In this document: piece after piece, positions 16,552 to 27,398 of the stretch
Layout: every line of letters starts with the position of its first letter
Position numbering within the stretch: the stretch's first letter is position 1
Assembly (NCBI GenBank): GCA_016793245.1
Contig: JAEUHW010000124.1
Span: forward strand, 1-38,605
DNA: 38,605 nt
Source: Planctomycetota bacterium
GTDB lineage: Bacteria; Planctomycetota; UBA1135; JADKAF01
Direction: 5' to 3'
Position numbers and translations under genes: made by a program
The notes under the pieces: generated by a model
The model's database searches: none
Told to the model about the DNA's origin: nothing
Seen by the model: only the letters and a program-made list of their open reading frames with translations

Positions 16552-16869
16552 TCACCAGATCCCGGCGAGCGCCAGCAGCACGTGCGTCGTGAGCGTGGCG
16601 GCGAGCAGGCTCGGCGTCACCAGCACGACGAGCGCCGCGCGCAGCGCGAACGAGCGCGCGCGTCGCAGCGCGGCGTAGATCGCGGTCGAGCCGAGGGCGA
16701 GGGCGAGCGGGCCGCCGAGCGCGAGCCCGGTCCAGGTCAGCGGGAGCTCCAGCGCTTCGTCGAGCACGCGCGGCTCGCGGTACGCGCTCTCCCAGAGCCA
16801 CGCTAAGCCGTCGAGCATCGCCGCCTGCGCCGCGAGCGCGCCGAGGAGCAGAACGAGGAAGAGCTTCAC
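16552..16869 (-). CDS. small integral membrane protein, unknown
   Basis: This 105-residue protein has about three hydrophobic segments (residues 1-18, 46-66 and 74-101) separated by short charged loops. I recognise no family. The start is a GTG that overlaps the previous gene's TGA (GTGA), so it is translated as the last member of a three-gene coupled operon (18121 to 16552). The tight coupling argues that it is real despite its size and suggests that it works with the membrane-anchored protein encoded just upstream. Confidence 0.7.
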   Translation of the reverse strand: MKLFLVLLLGALAAQAAMLDGLAWLWESAYREPRVLDEALELPLTWTGLALGGPLALALGSTAIYAALRRARSFALRAALVVLVTPSLLAATLTTHVLLALAGIW

Positions 16870-17585
16870 CGCGGCACCCCCGTGATCGCGAGGTGCTCCT
16901 CACCGCCAAGCTCGGCGCGCGTCGCATCGACCAGCGGCTCGGCGCGCGCGCCCAGCAGGCCGCAGAGGCGTCGCAGGAAGCGCGCCGTGAGCGCGTTGCT
17001 GCCCTCGACGATCTCCGCGAGGGGTTCACCGCGGATCCACGCGCGGAGGAAGTAGACGTAGAAGAGCGAGGAGGCGCTGTTCCCAACGTGCCCGACGTAC
17101 GCGTCGGCGCCGAGGGCGAGCCACTCGTCGCGCTGATGGAGGTCGTAGCAGCCGGTGTTGTAGACGAGGCGGATCCGTTCGCGTTGCGCGGGGGCGAGCT
17201 CGCGCGTCCAGGCGACGAAGGGGTTCGTGTGCGCGAGGAGGAAGAGGTCGACCTCGACCCCGCTCTCGAGCAGCGCGCCGAGCCGCTCGCGATAGCGAGC
17301 CGCTCCGTCGCTCCCGTCGCCACGCAGCGTCAGGTACTCGACGCGGCCGTACACGCTCTCGAGCAACGGCAGCGAGAACGCGCGCGAGCCCCACTGCTGG
17401 AACGGGTAGACGCGATCGCGGATGGCGAAGGCCGCGCGCTGCGCTCGCTCCGCCGTGATCGGCCGCGCGAGGCGCGGAGCATCGCTGAGCGCGCCGACGA
17501 GGGCGAAGCAGCTCACCACGAGCAGCGCGGTCACGCCGAGTGCCGTTCTCCGCGAGCAGCCGGGAGCGGCATCTTGCGCGCTCAT
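16866..17585 (-). CDS. membrane-anchored protein with caspase/CHAT-like His...Cys core
   Basis: This 239-residue protein has one N-terminal membrane segment (about 15-33, LGVTALLVVSCFALVGAL) and an outer domain. No family is obvious, but the order of elements recalls clan CD peptidases: a hydrophobic strand ending in His (VDLFLLAH, His119), then a second hydrophobic strand ending in Cys (IRLVYNTGC, Cys146), then WLALGADAYVGHVGNS (155-170) and FYVYFLRAWIRGEPLAEIVE (175-194). The last two resemble the 'GAxxVxxxxW...FYxxLxxGxxxxxA' block downstream of the Cys in CHAT domains. That is a manual resemblance only. The ATG overlaps the upstream gene's stop (ATGA) and its stop overlaps the downstream GTG. 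It could instead be a non-catalytic Rossmann-like domain. Confidence 0.65.
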   Translation of the reverse strand: MSAQDAAPGCSRRTALGVTALLVVSCFALVGALSDAPRLARPITAERAQRAAFAIRDRVYPFQQWGSRAFSLPLLESVYGRVEYLTLRGDGSDGAARYRERLGALLESGVEVDLFLLAHTNPFVAWTRELAPAQRERIRLVYNTGCYDLHQRDEWLALGADAYVGHVGNSASSLFYVYFLRAWIRGEPLAEIVEGSNALTARFLRRLCGLLGARAEPLVDATRAELGGEEHLAITGVPR

Positions 17586-18121
17586 CGCGGCTCTCCGTAC
17601 GCGGCGACGAGCGCCTCGTATCCAGGCCCGGAGCTCACGCGCAGCGGATAGCTCGCGCTCTCCTCGCGGCCTTCGCTCTCCGCGTCGCCGGCATAGCGCA
17701 CGCGGCAGCGGTAGCGGAGATAGGCCTCGAAGCTCGGCGGATCCTTTTCCGGCTGCCAGCGCACGTCGCGAAAGACGAGCGGGAGCTCGAGCGTGCTCGC
17801 GTTCGCGGTGGTGGCGAGTCGCGGCGAGGTCGGCGTTGGCTTCTGCCCGTCGAGCTCGATCTCCTGGAGGAGGATCTCGGCGAGCTGCGTGCCCTCGCCC
17901 GCGCGCACCTGCAGCTCCACGCGGCTCGACGTCCCATCGAAGCTCGCCAGGGAGAAGCGGACCTGATGGTCGCCGAGCAAGCGCGCTTGGAGCTCCGAGG
18001 CGAGACCGGCGCTCGTCGTTCCCGCCGTGAAGGTCCCCGCGCGCGCGACGCGGCGGGCGAAATCGAAGCCGAGCACGCTGGTGAGCGATGCGAGGGCGAG
18101 AGCGAAGAGCCAGGTGCGCAT
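17582..18121 (-). CDS. exported protein, unknown, first gene of coupled trio
   Basis: This 179-residue protein begins with a signal peptide or anchor (MRTWLFALALASLTSVLGF). The mature part is beta-rich with no recognised domain: QVRFSLASFDGTSSRVELQV around 50-70 and TLELPLVFRDVRWQPEKDPP around 110-130 look like a beta-sandwich. No Cys or catalytic motif stands out. It is the first of three minus-strand genes with 4-bp overlaps, so its product should act with the membrane protein carrying the His...Cys core. About 160 bases separate it from the UbiD gene end upstream, enough for its own promoter. Confidence 0.68.
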   Translation of the reverse strand: MRTWLFALALASLTSVLGFDFARRVARAGTFTAGTTSAGLASELQARLLGDHQVRFSLASFDGTSSRVELQVRAGEGTQLAEILLQEIELDGQKPTPTSPRLATTANASTLELPLVFRDVRWQPEKDPPSFEAYLRYRCRVRYAGDAESEGREESASYPLRVSSGPGYEALVAAYGEPR

Positions 18122-18280
18122 GCCAGAGCCTGCTGCGGTAGGGAGGCTCAGAGAGTGTCCCCGAGAGCACGCGGAAGAGGAGCCGAGGAAATCCGGGGCA
18201 CCTCTCGTTCGGCTCTCGAGCCGCGGGTGGGGAGCGGAGCTCAGCGACCCTCGCGCTCGCTTCGCGTTTGGTGCGCGCGC

Positions 18281-20116
18281 TCAGAGGATCCCGTGCAACG
18301 GCCCACCGCGCGCCGCGAGCGCATCGACGCGCCGCGTGATCGCAGGATCCTCGACGAGCGGCGGCGCATGCTGCGGCTTCCGCCGCGCATCGAGCACGAG
18401 CGGTCCCTTACAGCCCCAGTGCTTCCACTCCGTCGTGCTCGCGACGCCGTGCACGTCGTGCGAGGGATTCGAGCGCGTGAACGTAACCCAGAGCAAGTTC
18501 GCCAAGCTCGCGGCGGCGAAGCGCGCGTCCTCGGTGAGCACGAGCAGCGGTAGCCCTTCGAACGCGCCGCGTTGCGCGAGGGTGTCGAGCATCGGCGCCA
18601 GCTCGCGCTCGACGTGCTCGTAGCCGGGGAACGCGGCGAGCTCGAGCACGGCGATGCCGGGCAAGGCGATGCGCACGTCGGCGACGCCGGGCAAGCCGTT
18701 GCTCCACGCTCGCGGCAGCTCGCGCGCGAGCTCGCGGCGCGGCTCACCGCACGCGGCGATCACGAGCTTCGAGCCTTCGTGCAGCGCGCTGCCTGAGTAA
18801 TCGAGCGTGTCGATCGAGGTGCGCGTCTGGAAGTGGAGGTCGCGGGTCCAATCGACGCGCCGCAGGACATGCGTGAGAAACGCGGCTTCGTCCTCGATGT
18901 GCAGCTGCGGGTCGTCCTCGCGGGCCGCAATGATCAAGAACTTCGCCAAGCTGGCCTGGCCGAATCCCAGGATCGCGTTCGCTTGGGTGAGCAGCTCCTT
19001 CGGCGTGCGCGTTCGCTGGTAGGGGAGATAGCGCTCGGAGCCGAGCGCCAGCATCAAGGGATGCACGCCGGCGGCATCGACGGCATGCAGCGCATGCACG
19101 CCGGGGAGCTCGCGCGGGACCATCGGAGCGGTGAGCTCGTGGATCAGCTTGCCGAAGCTCGTGTCCTCCTGCGGCGGGCGGCCGACGACCGTGAAGGGCC
19201 AGATCGCGTCCTTCCGGCAGAGCACGGCCTCGACCTTGGCGTAAGGGAAGAGCTCCTGCTTCGCGTAATAGCCGAGGTGATCGCCGAAGGGGCCCTCGGG
19301 TTTCAGCTCGCCCGGCGTCACGCGCGCGAGGATCGCAAAGTCGGCATCGACGGGGATCAGGTGATCGCCGCGCCTCGCGTAGCGCACGCGGCGCTTCCCG
19401 AGCATGCCGGCGAAGAGGAACTCCGAGAGACCCTCCGGGAGCGGCATCACGGCGGCGAGCGCCAGCGACGGCGGACCCCCGACGGTGATCGTGACCGGCA
19501 GCGTTTCCCCGCGATCGCGCGCCAGGCCGTAGTGCACGCCGATCCCGCGGTGGAGCTGGAAGTGGAGGCCGATCTCGTCCGGCGCGTACGCGTTGCCGCC
19601 GAGCTGCACGCGGTACATGCCGAGGTTGGTCGCCAAGGCCGAGCGCCGGCCGGGCTCCTCGGTGATCACGATCGGCAGCGTCACGAAGGGGCCGCCGTCG
19701 TCGGGCCAGGAGCGCAGCGCAGGTAGCTCGGCGAGCGAGGTCGTGCGCTGGAACACCGGCCCCGAGCGTACGCGACGCGGCAGTGCGCGCAGCGCGGTGA
19801 ACGGCGCGCTCACATAGCTGAACGGAGCTCTCCACGCTTCGCGCGGCTCGGCCTTCAGCTGCACGATCTTCTGCACGCGCGCGTAGGCGTCGCGGAAGAG
19901 GAAGCGCGCGCGCTCCAGCGTGCCGTAGAGATTCGCGAGCAGGGGGAACGGCGTCCCCTTCACGTTCTCGAAGAGGACGGCAGGTCCCTGCGCGGCGTAG
20001 AGCCGCCGCTGGATCTCGGCGAGCTCGAGCTCGGGATCGACCTCGGCACGCACGCGCACCAGTTGGCGCGTGCGCTCGAGATCCGCGACGCAGCGCGCGA
20101 GGCTCGGGTAGCCCAT
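18281..20116 (-). CDS. ubiD: UbiD family prenylated-FMN decarboxylase
   Basis: This 611-residue UbiD-family enzyme belongs to a group that decarboxylates aromatic or unsaturated acids using prenylated FMN. Family motifs are clear: NLGMYRVQ (164-171, Arg169 being the likely counterpart of the cofactor-site Arg), HRGIGVHY (189-196), and PEGPFGDHLGYY (273-284), whose Glu274 and Asp279 sit five apart like the catalytic acidic pair. It is about 110 residues longer than E. coli UbiD, matching the long form often annotated as a menaquinone-biosynthesis decarboxylase, so a quinone role is plausible but not shown. No UbiX (prenyl-FMN synthase) gene is in the window. It starts 24 bases after the aceE stop and is probably co-transcribed with it. 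Confidence 0.88.
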   Translation of the reverse strand: MGYPSLARCVADLERTRQLVRVRAEVDPELELAEIQRRLYAAQGPAVLFENVKGTPFPLLANLYGTLERARFLFRDAYARVQKIVQLKAEPREAWRAPFSYVSAPFTALRALPRRVRSGPVFQRTTSLAELPALRSWPDDGGPFVTLPIVITEEPGRRSALATNLGMYRVQLGGNAYAPDEIGLHFQLHRGIGVHYGLARDRGETLPVTITVGGPPSLALAAVMPLPEGLSEFLFAGMLGKRRVRYARRGDHLIPVDADFAILARVTPGELKPEGPFGDHLGYYAKQELFPYAKVEAVLCRKDAIWPFTVVGRPPQEDTSFGKLIHELTAPMVPRELPGVHALHAVDAAGVHPLMLALGSERYLPYQRTRTPKELLTQANAILGFGQASLAKFLIIAAREDDPQLHIEDEAAFLTHVLRRVDWTRDLHFQTRTSIDTLDYSGSALHEGSKLVIAACGEPRRELARELPRAWSNGLPGVADVRIALPGIAVLELAAFPGYEHVERELAPMLDTLAQRGAFEGLPLLVLTEDARFAAASLANLLWVTFTRSNPSHDVHGVASTTEWKHWGCKGPLVLDARRKPQHAPPLVEDPAITRRVDALAARGGPLHGIL

Positions 20117-20140
20117 GGGACGCGCTGGGGCCTCTCCGCG

Positions 20141-22870
<2,730 letters not shown>

Positions 22871-23006
22871 TCGGCGGACTCCTGCTCCGAGCCGGACCGC
22901 TGCGGTGAGAAGGGTCGGCCGGAGGGGGGCTGCGGGCGCAGGTCGAAGCCGAGGAGTATAGCCAGGCGCTCCCCCCAGGCGAAGCGCACTCCGCCGCAGG
23001 GGAAGT

Positions 23007-24614
23007 TCAAGAGAGCGCGGCGAGGATCTGACCGACGAGCAGACCGGCGTAGGTGCCGAGGATCATGCCCAGCACGGCGAGGAGCGCGCCGACCGGGGCG
23101 AGCGCCGGGTGGAAGCCCGCGGCGACGACGGGCGCGGAGGCCGGCCCGCCGACGTTCGCCATGGAGCCGACGGCGGCGAAGAAGATCGGCGCGCGGAGCC
23201 AGCGGCGCACGAGCCAGAGCACCGCGGCGTGCACGCCGATCCAGACGAAGCCCAGCGCGAGCAGCGCCGGCGCTTCGAGGAAGGACGCGAAGCTCGCGCC
23301 GACGCCGATGCACGCGACGAGCAGATAGAGCAGCGCGGTCCCGAGGCGCGAGGCGCCAGCGGATTCGAGGCGTCGCAGCGGCGTGAACGAGAGCCCGATC
23401 GCCGCGGTGGTGACCAGCGCGACGACCCAGGTCGAGCGACCGAAGGCCCCGCCGAAGGTGGGCAGCGCGGGAGCGATCGCGCGCGCGAGCGCGGTGACGA
23501 CGAGCGCCACGGCGGCGAGCGCCAGAAGGTCCCGCGTCTCCGCGGGACGAGGGCGCGCTTCGGGGGCGTCCTCGACGCGCCGGCGCACCTCGTCGAGCGC
23601 TCGGCGATCCGCGCCGAGGCGCGCATCGAGCTCCTTCTCGCGCGCGGGCAGCGTGAGCAGGAACGCCATCCAGAGATAGCTCACCACGACATCGACCACG
23701 ACGAGGCGGGACAGCGTGCTCGGCGCGACCTCGAGGGCGGCGCCGACGGCGAGGAAGTTCGCCGCGCCCCCGACCCACGAGCCCGCGAGTGCTGCGAGTC
23801 CCTTCCAGAGCTCTTCGCCGAGATCGCGCGGCACCATCCAGCCCACGGCGAGGAACGAGAGGACCGCGCCGAGCACGATGCCGCAGGTGCCGCCGAGGAA
23901 GAGGAAGAGGGCGGGCTTGCCGAGGCGCGCGATCGCGCGGAGATCCGCGCCGAGGATCAGCAGCACGAGGCAGCACGGCAGCACGAGCTCCTTGATCGCG
24001 CGATAGAGTCCGGCCTCGCGCGGCAGGAGGCCCGTGTTCGAGAGGATCGTGGGGACGAAGTAGGCCCACGCGATCACGGGCAGCACGGCGAAGAGGCGCT
24101 GCCAGCTCGGCTGGCGGCCGAGCCAATGCAAGAGGGCCAGCGCCGCGGCGAGGAGCGCCAGCACCGCCGTGGGATCGGTGATCCACGCGTCGTGCGCGTG
24201 CGCGCTCTCCAAGGCGTCGAACGCTTCTCCGAGTGCTGCGTGCGCGCGCTTCCGATCGCCGGAGCGCTGCGCGAGCGCGGCGCGTTCGAGCGCCTGGGCC
24301 GCGTTCTCCAGCGCCGGGGCGGGCGCGCTCGAGCGCGGCGTGAACAGCACCGGCGCGCGTCGCGCGCTCGCGGGGAGTTCGAGCTCCTCCGCGCCGCGCG
24401 CGAGCGCTTCGGCGAGCTCGATCAACGCGCCGCGCGCGGCCGCAGCGTCGACGCTGCGCACCGCGCTCGCCGCGGTGCGCGCGAAGGACGCGGCGCGTTC
24501 CAAGCTCGAGCTCGCGGGACTCTGCGGCTCCTGCGCGAGCACGGCGGCGTTCGCGCCGAGCACGAGCAGGAGCGCCAGCGCCGCGCGCCGCGAGAACGCG
24601 CGCGCGGAGATCAC
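23007..24614 (-). CDS. DUF819 family membrane protein with exported N-terminal extension
   Basis: This 535-residue protein has a DUF819 core, a multi-helix membrane family of probable transporters with unknown substrate, from about residue 147 (TDPTAVLALLAAALALL, then AWAYFVPTILSNTGLLP, LGKPALFLFLGGTCGIVLG and GSWVGGAANFLAVG). Before it lie a signal-peptide-like segment (1-27, ending AVLA before QEPQ) and about 115 residues of Ala/Glu-rich helix that would sit outside the cytoplasm; ordinary DUF819 proteins lack this. A charged cytoplasmic-type loop (about 325-360) splits the helices. The start is GTG, overlapping the POT transporter stop (GTGA), so the two transporters are coupled. Confidence 0.82.
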   Translation of the reverse strand: MISARAFSRRAALALLLVLGANAAVLAQEPQSPASSSLERAASFARTAASAVRSVDAAAARGALIELAEALARGAEELELPASARRAPVLFTPRSSAPAPALENAAQALERAALAQRSGDRKRAHAALGEAFDALESAHAHDAWITDPTAVLALLAAALALLHWLGRQPSWQRLFAVLPVIAWAYFVPTILSNTGLLPREAGLYRAIKELVLPCCLVLLILGADLRAIARLGKPALFLFLGGTCGIVLGAVLSFLAVGWMVPRDLGEELWKGLAALAGSWVGGAANFLAVGAALEVAPSTLSRLVVVDVVVSYLWMAFLLTLPAREKELDARLGADRRALDEVRRRVEDAPEARPRPAETRDLLALAAVALVVTALARAIAPALPTFGGAFGRSTWVVALVTTAAIGLSFTPLRRLESAGASRLGTALLYLLVACIGVGASFASFLEAPALLALGFVWIGVHAAVLWLVRRWLRAPIFFAAVGSMANVGGPASAPVVAAGFHPALAPVGALLAVLGMILGTYAGLLVGQILAALS

Positions 24615-26605
24615 TCGACGCCGCGCATCATGCGCCGGATCAGCGGCGAGAGCAGGAGCAGCAGGAGGCCCGCTCCGACGGCGAAGGCGAACGCGCCGAA
24701 GTAGACCGGGTCGTAGCGCTGCTTGATCGGCTGCACGACGATCGCGTCGAGCGCCTCGGCGGCTTGGTCGTCACCGCCGCCCTTCTCGACGATGCTGCCG
24801 ACGCGCTCGGCGATCACGGGTGCGAGGAGCCCCTTCTTCACGGCGATCGCCAGCGCCTCCTTGCTCGAGACCTTGGGCTCGAGCGCGCGGCCGGCCATCA
24901 AGTAGCTCCCGAGCGAGCCGGCGCCGAGCTCGCCCCGCTTCACCGTCTCGAGCGGCTTGCCGGCCTCGACGACGTACTTCGCGGTGACGATCTCGTAGTA
25001 GAGCGTCTCTTGGAAGCCCGTGCCGTTCAGGAACTCGCCGAGTTTCGTGCCCACGGCGGCTTCGCTCGCGCCATCGAGGCTGAGCGGCGCGAGCTGCTGC
25101 TTCACGTCGGCGCCGAACCACTTCTCCTTCACGCCGCGATCGAGCACGCCGCTCACGGGCACGCCCTGCGCGACGAGGCGCGGCAAGAGGCGCTCCAAGG
25201 TCTCGCCTTGCTGCTCGGCGGGGAGCTGCTTCAAGGCATCGAGGCCGCCGCCGGCGGGGAGCTCGTAGCGCGGCTCGGCGAGCGCCATCACCGCGGCGTT
25301 CGGCGCGAAGTCGACCTTGGTGAGCTTCGCCACCTCGCCCGCCATGATGTGGCCGAGGCCGATGGTCATGAACCAGGCGCCCATCACGAAGCCGGTGATG
25401 CGCTTCGGCGCGAGCTGCGTCACGGCGGAGAGCCCGACCGGCGAGAGGCAGAGCTCGCCCGTCGTGTGGAACATGTACGCGAGCACGAGGAAGACGAGGC
25501 CCGTGCGCGCGCCTTCACCGGCGAGCGAGTTGCCGAGATTGAGCACGGCGAAGCCGATGCCGAGTTGAATCAAGCCGTACGCGAACTTCGCCGGGATCGA
25601 CGGGTTCTTCTTCTTCGCCGAGAGGTAGAGCCAGAGCGAGGAGAAGAAAGGCCCGTAGAAGAGGATGAAGAACGCGTTGATCGACTGCATCGTCGAGGTC
25701 GGGATGCCGTGCCGATCGACGCAGCGGTCCGCGTAGAGCGTCAGCGAAGATCCCGCCTGCTCGAAGAGCCCCCAGAAGAACGCGTGGAAGATCATCAAGA
25801 TCATCAGCGCGTACAGCTTCGAGCGGGACTCCGCCGCCTTCTCGCGGAAGGCCACGGTCAGCAGGTAGCCGAAGATCGCGGCCATCGCGAAGAGGAGACC
25901 CGTCTTCGTCGCCGTGTACTCGTAGAGCAGGAACGCGGTGAGCGGGATCAGCGCGATCGCGCCGCCGTAGACCGCGACTTGGTACTTCTGCAGGCGATCG
26001 TAGTCGGGGGCTTCTCCGCGGCCCTCGAGGCGCTCGCGTCCGAGCAGGAAGGTCGCGACGCCGACGGCCATGCCGATGCCGGCCATCGCGAAGCCGACGC
26101 CCCAGCCGACGTTCTCGCCGAGCGGGCCGCAGATCAGCGGCGCCAGGAACGCGCCGAGGTTGATCCCCATGTAGAAGATCGTGAAGCCCGAGGTGCGCCG
26201 CGGGTCGCCCTCGTTGTAGAGCGTGCCGACCGTCGAGGAGATGTTCGGCTTGAAGAAGCCGTTGCCGACGCAGAGGCAGGCGAGGCCGAGATAGAGCGTC
26301 GTCGGGCCGAGGTTCAGCGCCAGCGCCATCTGGCCGATCGCCATCAGCGTCCCGCCGAAGACGATCGCGCGCTGATAGCCGAGCACCGCGTTCGCCATCG
26401 CGCCGCCGAGGACGGGGAAGGCGTAGACCAGCGCGCCGTAGGCCGCGTAGACCCCGTAGCTCACGTCCTCGGGGTAGCCGAGCGCCTTCACCATGTAGAG
26501 CACGAGCAGGGCGCGCATCCCGTAGAACGAGAAGCGCTCCCACATCTCGCTGAAGAAGAGCATCGGCAGGCCGCGGGGGTGGCGAGCGAAGAGCCAGTTC
26601 AGCAT
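24611..26605 (-). CDS. POT/PTR family proton-coupled peptide transporter with large insertion
   Basis: This 664-residue MFS transporter of the POT/PTR family imports di- and tripeptides with protons. The family hallmark [16 protein letters not shown] (20-35) matches ExxERFxYYG, and [14 protein letters not shown] (117-130) and the [13 protein letters not shown] segment (144-156) match the PTR2 signatures. Typical members are 450-500 residues. Here about 200 hydrophilic residues (430-630) lie between the helix at 402-424 and the final helix at 634-654, giving an additional domain. The N-terminus starts at the ATG with [12 protein letters not shown]; no ribosome binding site is visible. It is the first gene of the minus-strand run POT-DUF819-aceE-ubiD and diverges from dps over 185 bases. 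Confidence 0.9.
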   Translation of the reverse strand: MLNWLFARHPRGLPMLFFSEMWERFSFYGMRALLVLYMVKALGYPEDVSYGVYAAYGALVYAFPVLGGAMANAVLGYQRAIVFGGTLMAIGQMALALNLGPTTLYLGLACLCVGNGFFKPNISSTVGTLYNEGDPRRTSGFTIFYMGINLGAFLAPLICGPLGENVGWGVGFAMAGIGMAVGVATFLLGRERLEGRGEAPDYDRLQKYQVAVYGGAIALIPLTAFLLYEYTATKTGLLFAMAAIFGYLLTVAFREKAAESRSKLYALMILMIFHAFFWGLFEQAGSSLTLYADRCVDRHGIPTSTMQSINAFFILFYGPFFSSLWLYLSAKKKNPSIPAKFAYGLIQLGIGFAVLNLGNSLAGEGARTGLVFLVLAYMFHTTGELCLSPVGLSAVTQLAPKRITGFVMGAWFMTIGLGHIMAGEVAKLTKVDFAPNAAVMALAEPRYELPAGGGLDALKQLPAEQQGETLERLLPRLVAQGVPVSGVLDRGVKEKWFGADVKQQLAPLSLDGASEAAVGTKLGEFLNGTGFQETLYYEIVTAKYVVEAGKPLETVKRGELGAGSLGSYLMAGRALEPKVSSKEALAIAVKKGLLAPVIAERVGSIVEKGGGDDQAAEALDAIVVQPIKQRYDPVYFGAFAFAVGAGLLLLLLSPLIRRMMRGVE

Positions 26606-26790
26606 GGAGTCGGCCGGGGGTGTCGGTGGGGAGAGGGGGAGCGCGCGGAGCGCGAGCTGCGGCGCGGGCGGATTGTAGCCAGGGAGCGCGCGGGTCCTAC
26701 TCCCATCTCGCCTTCGATGGGTTCTCCCCCTATCCTGCGGCCCCAGCGGCGCGCTCGCGCCGAGGTTCCCTACCTAGCGGAGTGTGCACC

Positions 26791-27273
26791 GTGGCGAAGA
26801 GTGCCAAGATCGAGATCGGGATCGCGGAGAAGGATCGCAAGGCCATCGCGGACGGGCTTTCGAAGCTGCTGGCCGACACCTACACGCTCTATCTGAAGAC
26901 CCACAACTTCCACTGGAACGTCACCGGGCCGATGTTCCAGACGCTGCACTTGATGTTCGAGACGCAGTACAACGAGCTCGCCCTCGCGGTCGATCTCATC
27001 GCCGAGCGCATCCGCGCGCTGGGCTTCCCCGCTCCCGGCACCTACGCCGAGTTCGCGCAGCTCTCCTCGATCGCGGAGACGCCCGGCGTGCCGAAGGCCG
27101 AGCAGATGATCGCGCTCCTCGTCGAAGGCCAAGAGGCCGTCGTGCGCACCGCGCGCTCGCTCTTCCCCCAAGTCGACAAGTGCAGCGACGAGCCCACGGC
27201 CGACCTCCTCACGCAGCGCATGCAAGTTCACGAGAAGACCGCCTGGATGCTGCGGAGCCTCCTCGAACGCTGA
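26791..27273 (+). CDS. dps: Dps family ferritin-like DNA-binding protein
   Basis: This 160-residue Dps/miniferritin oxidises and stores iron in a 12-mer and may protect DNA under stress. The ferroxidase pattern is intact: [12 protein letters not shown] with His41, TLHLMFE with His53 and Glu57, and [13 protein letters not shown] with Asp68 and Glu72. The start is a GTG preceded by GCGGAG at suitable spacing and followed by [10 protein letters not shown]; the longer in-frame extension upstream is Arg/Gly/Ser-rich with no family similarity. The Lys-rich first 16 residues could contact DNA. It is a single gene, divergent from the POT transporter, and is followed by the tandem palindromes that separate it from the convergent aminopeptidase gene. 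Confidence 0.93.
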   Translation: MAKSAKIEIGIAEKDRKAIADGLSKLLADTYTLYLKTHNFHWNVTGPMFQTLHLMFETQYNELALAVDLIAERIRALGFPAPGTYAEFAQLSSIAETPGVPKAEQMIALLVEGQEAVVRTARSLFPQVDKCSDEPTADLLTQRMQVHEKTAWMLRSLLER

Positions 27274-27285
27274 CCTCCCCTCGCG

Positions 27286-27326
27286 CACTGTACAGTAAAG
27301 GTGCCAGGCACCTTTACTGTACAATG
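27286..27326. repeat. 41-bp palindrome, copy 1
   Basis: CACTGTACAGTAAAGGTGCC, a single central A, then the near-exact complement: 19 of 20 positions pair. It starts 12 bases after the dps stop. It could fold as a long hairpin in dps mRNA and act as a terminator or mRNA stabiliser, or be a REP-like repetitive element. It is more AT-rich than its surroundings. Confidence 0.85.
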
Positions 27327-27355
27327 AGGGGCAGCGGGGTCGGGGGCCGATCCGC

Positions 27356-27396
27356 CACTGTACAGTTCGGGTGCCTGGCACCTTTTCTGTACAGTG
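27356..27396. repeat. 41-bp palindrome, copy 2
   Basis: A second palindrome with the same outer arms (CACTGTACAG and CTGTACAGTG) and the same core (GGTGCC, central T, GGCACC), but with a 4-base internal mismatch block (TTCG on one arm facing TTTT on the other). It lies 29 bases after copy 1 and ends 2 bases before the stop codon of the convergent aminopeptidase gene (27399). The two copies share arm ends and core but differ between them. Confidence 0.85.
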
Positions 27397-27398
27397 GG

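Noticed and set aside
16866..17585. Listing the His...Cys protein outright as a peptidase.
   Set aside because: The resemblance is by eye only and the His-Cys spacing (27) is short; kept as unknown with a finding instead.
18210..18223. CGGCT-CTCG-AGCCG hairpin downstream of the UbiD gene.
   Set aside because: Only a 5-bp stem about 58 bases after the stop, with no T-run; too weak to call a terminator.
27286..27396. CRISPR repeat interpretation of the paired palindromes.
   Set aside because: Only two copies, each palindromic over its full length, with no spacer series or cas gene.
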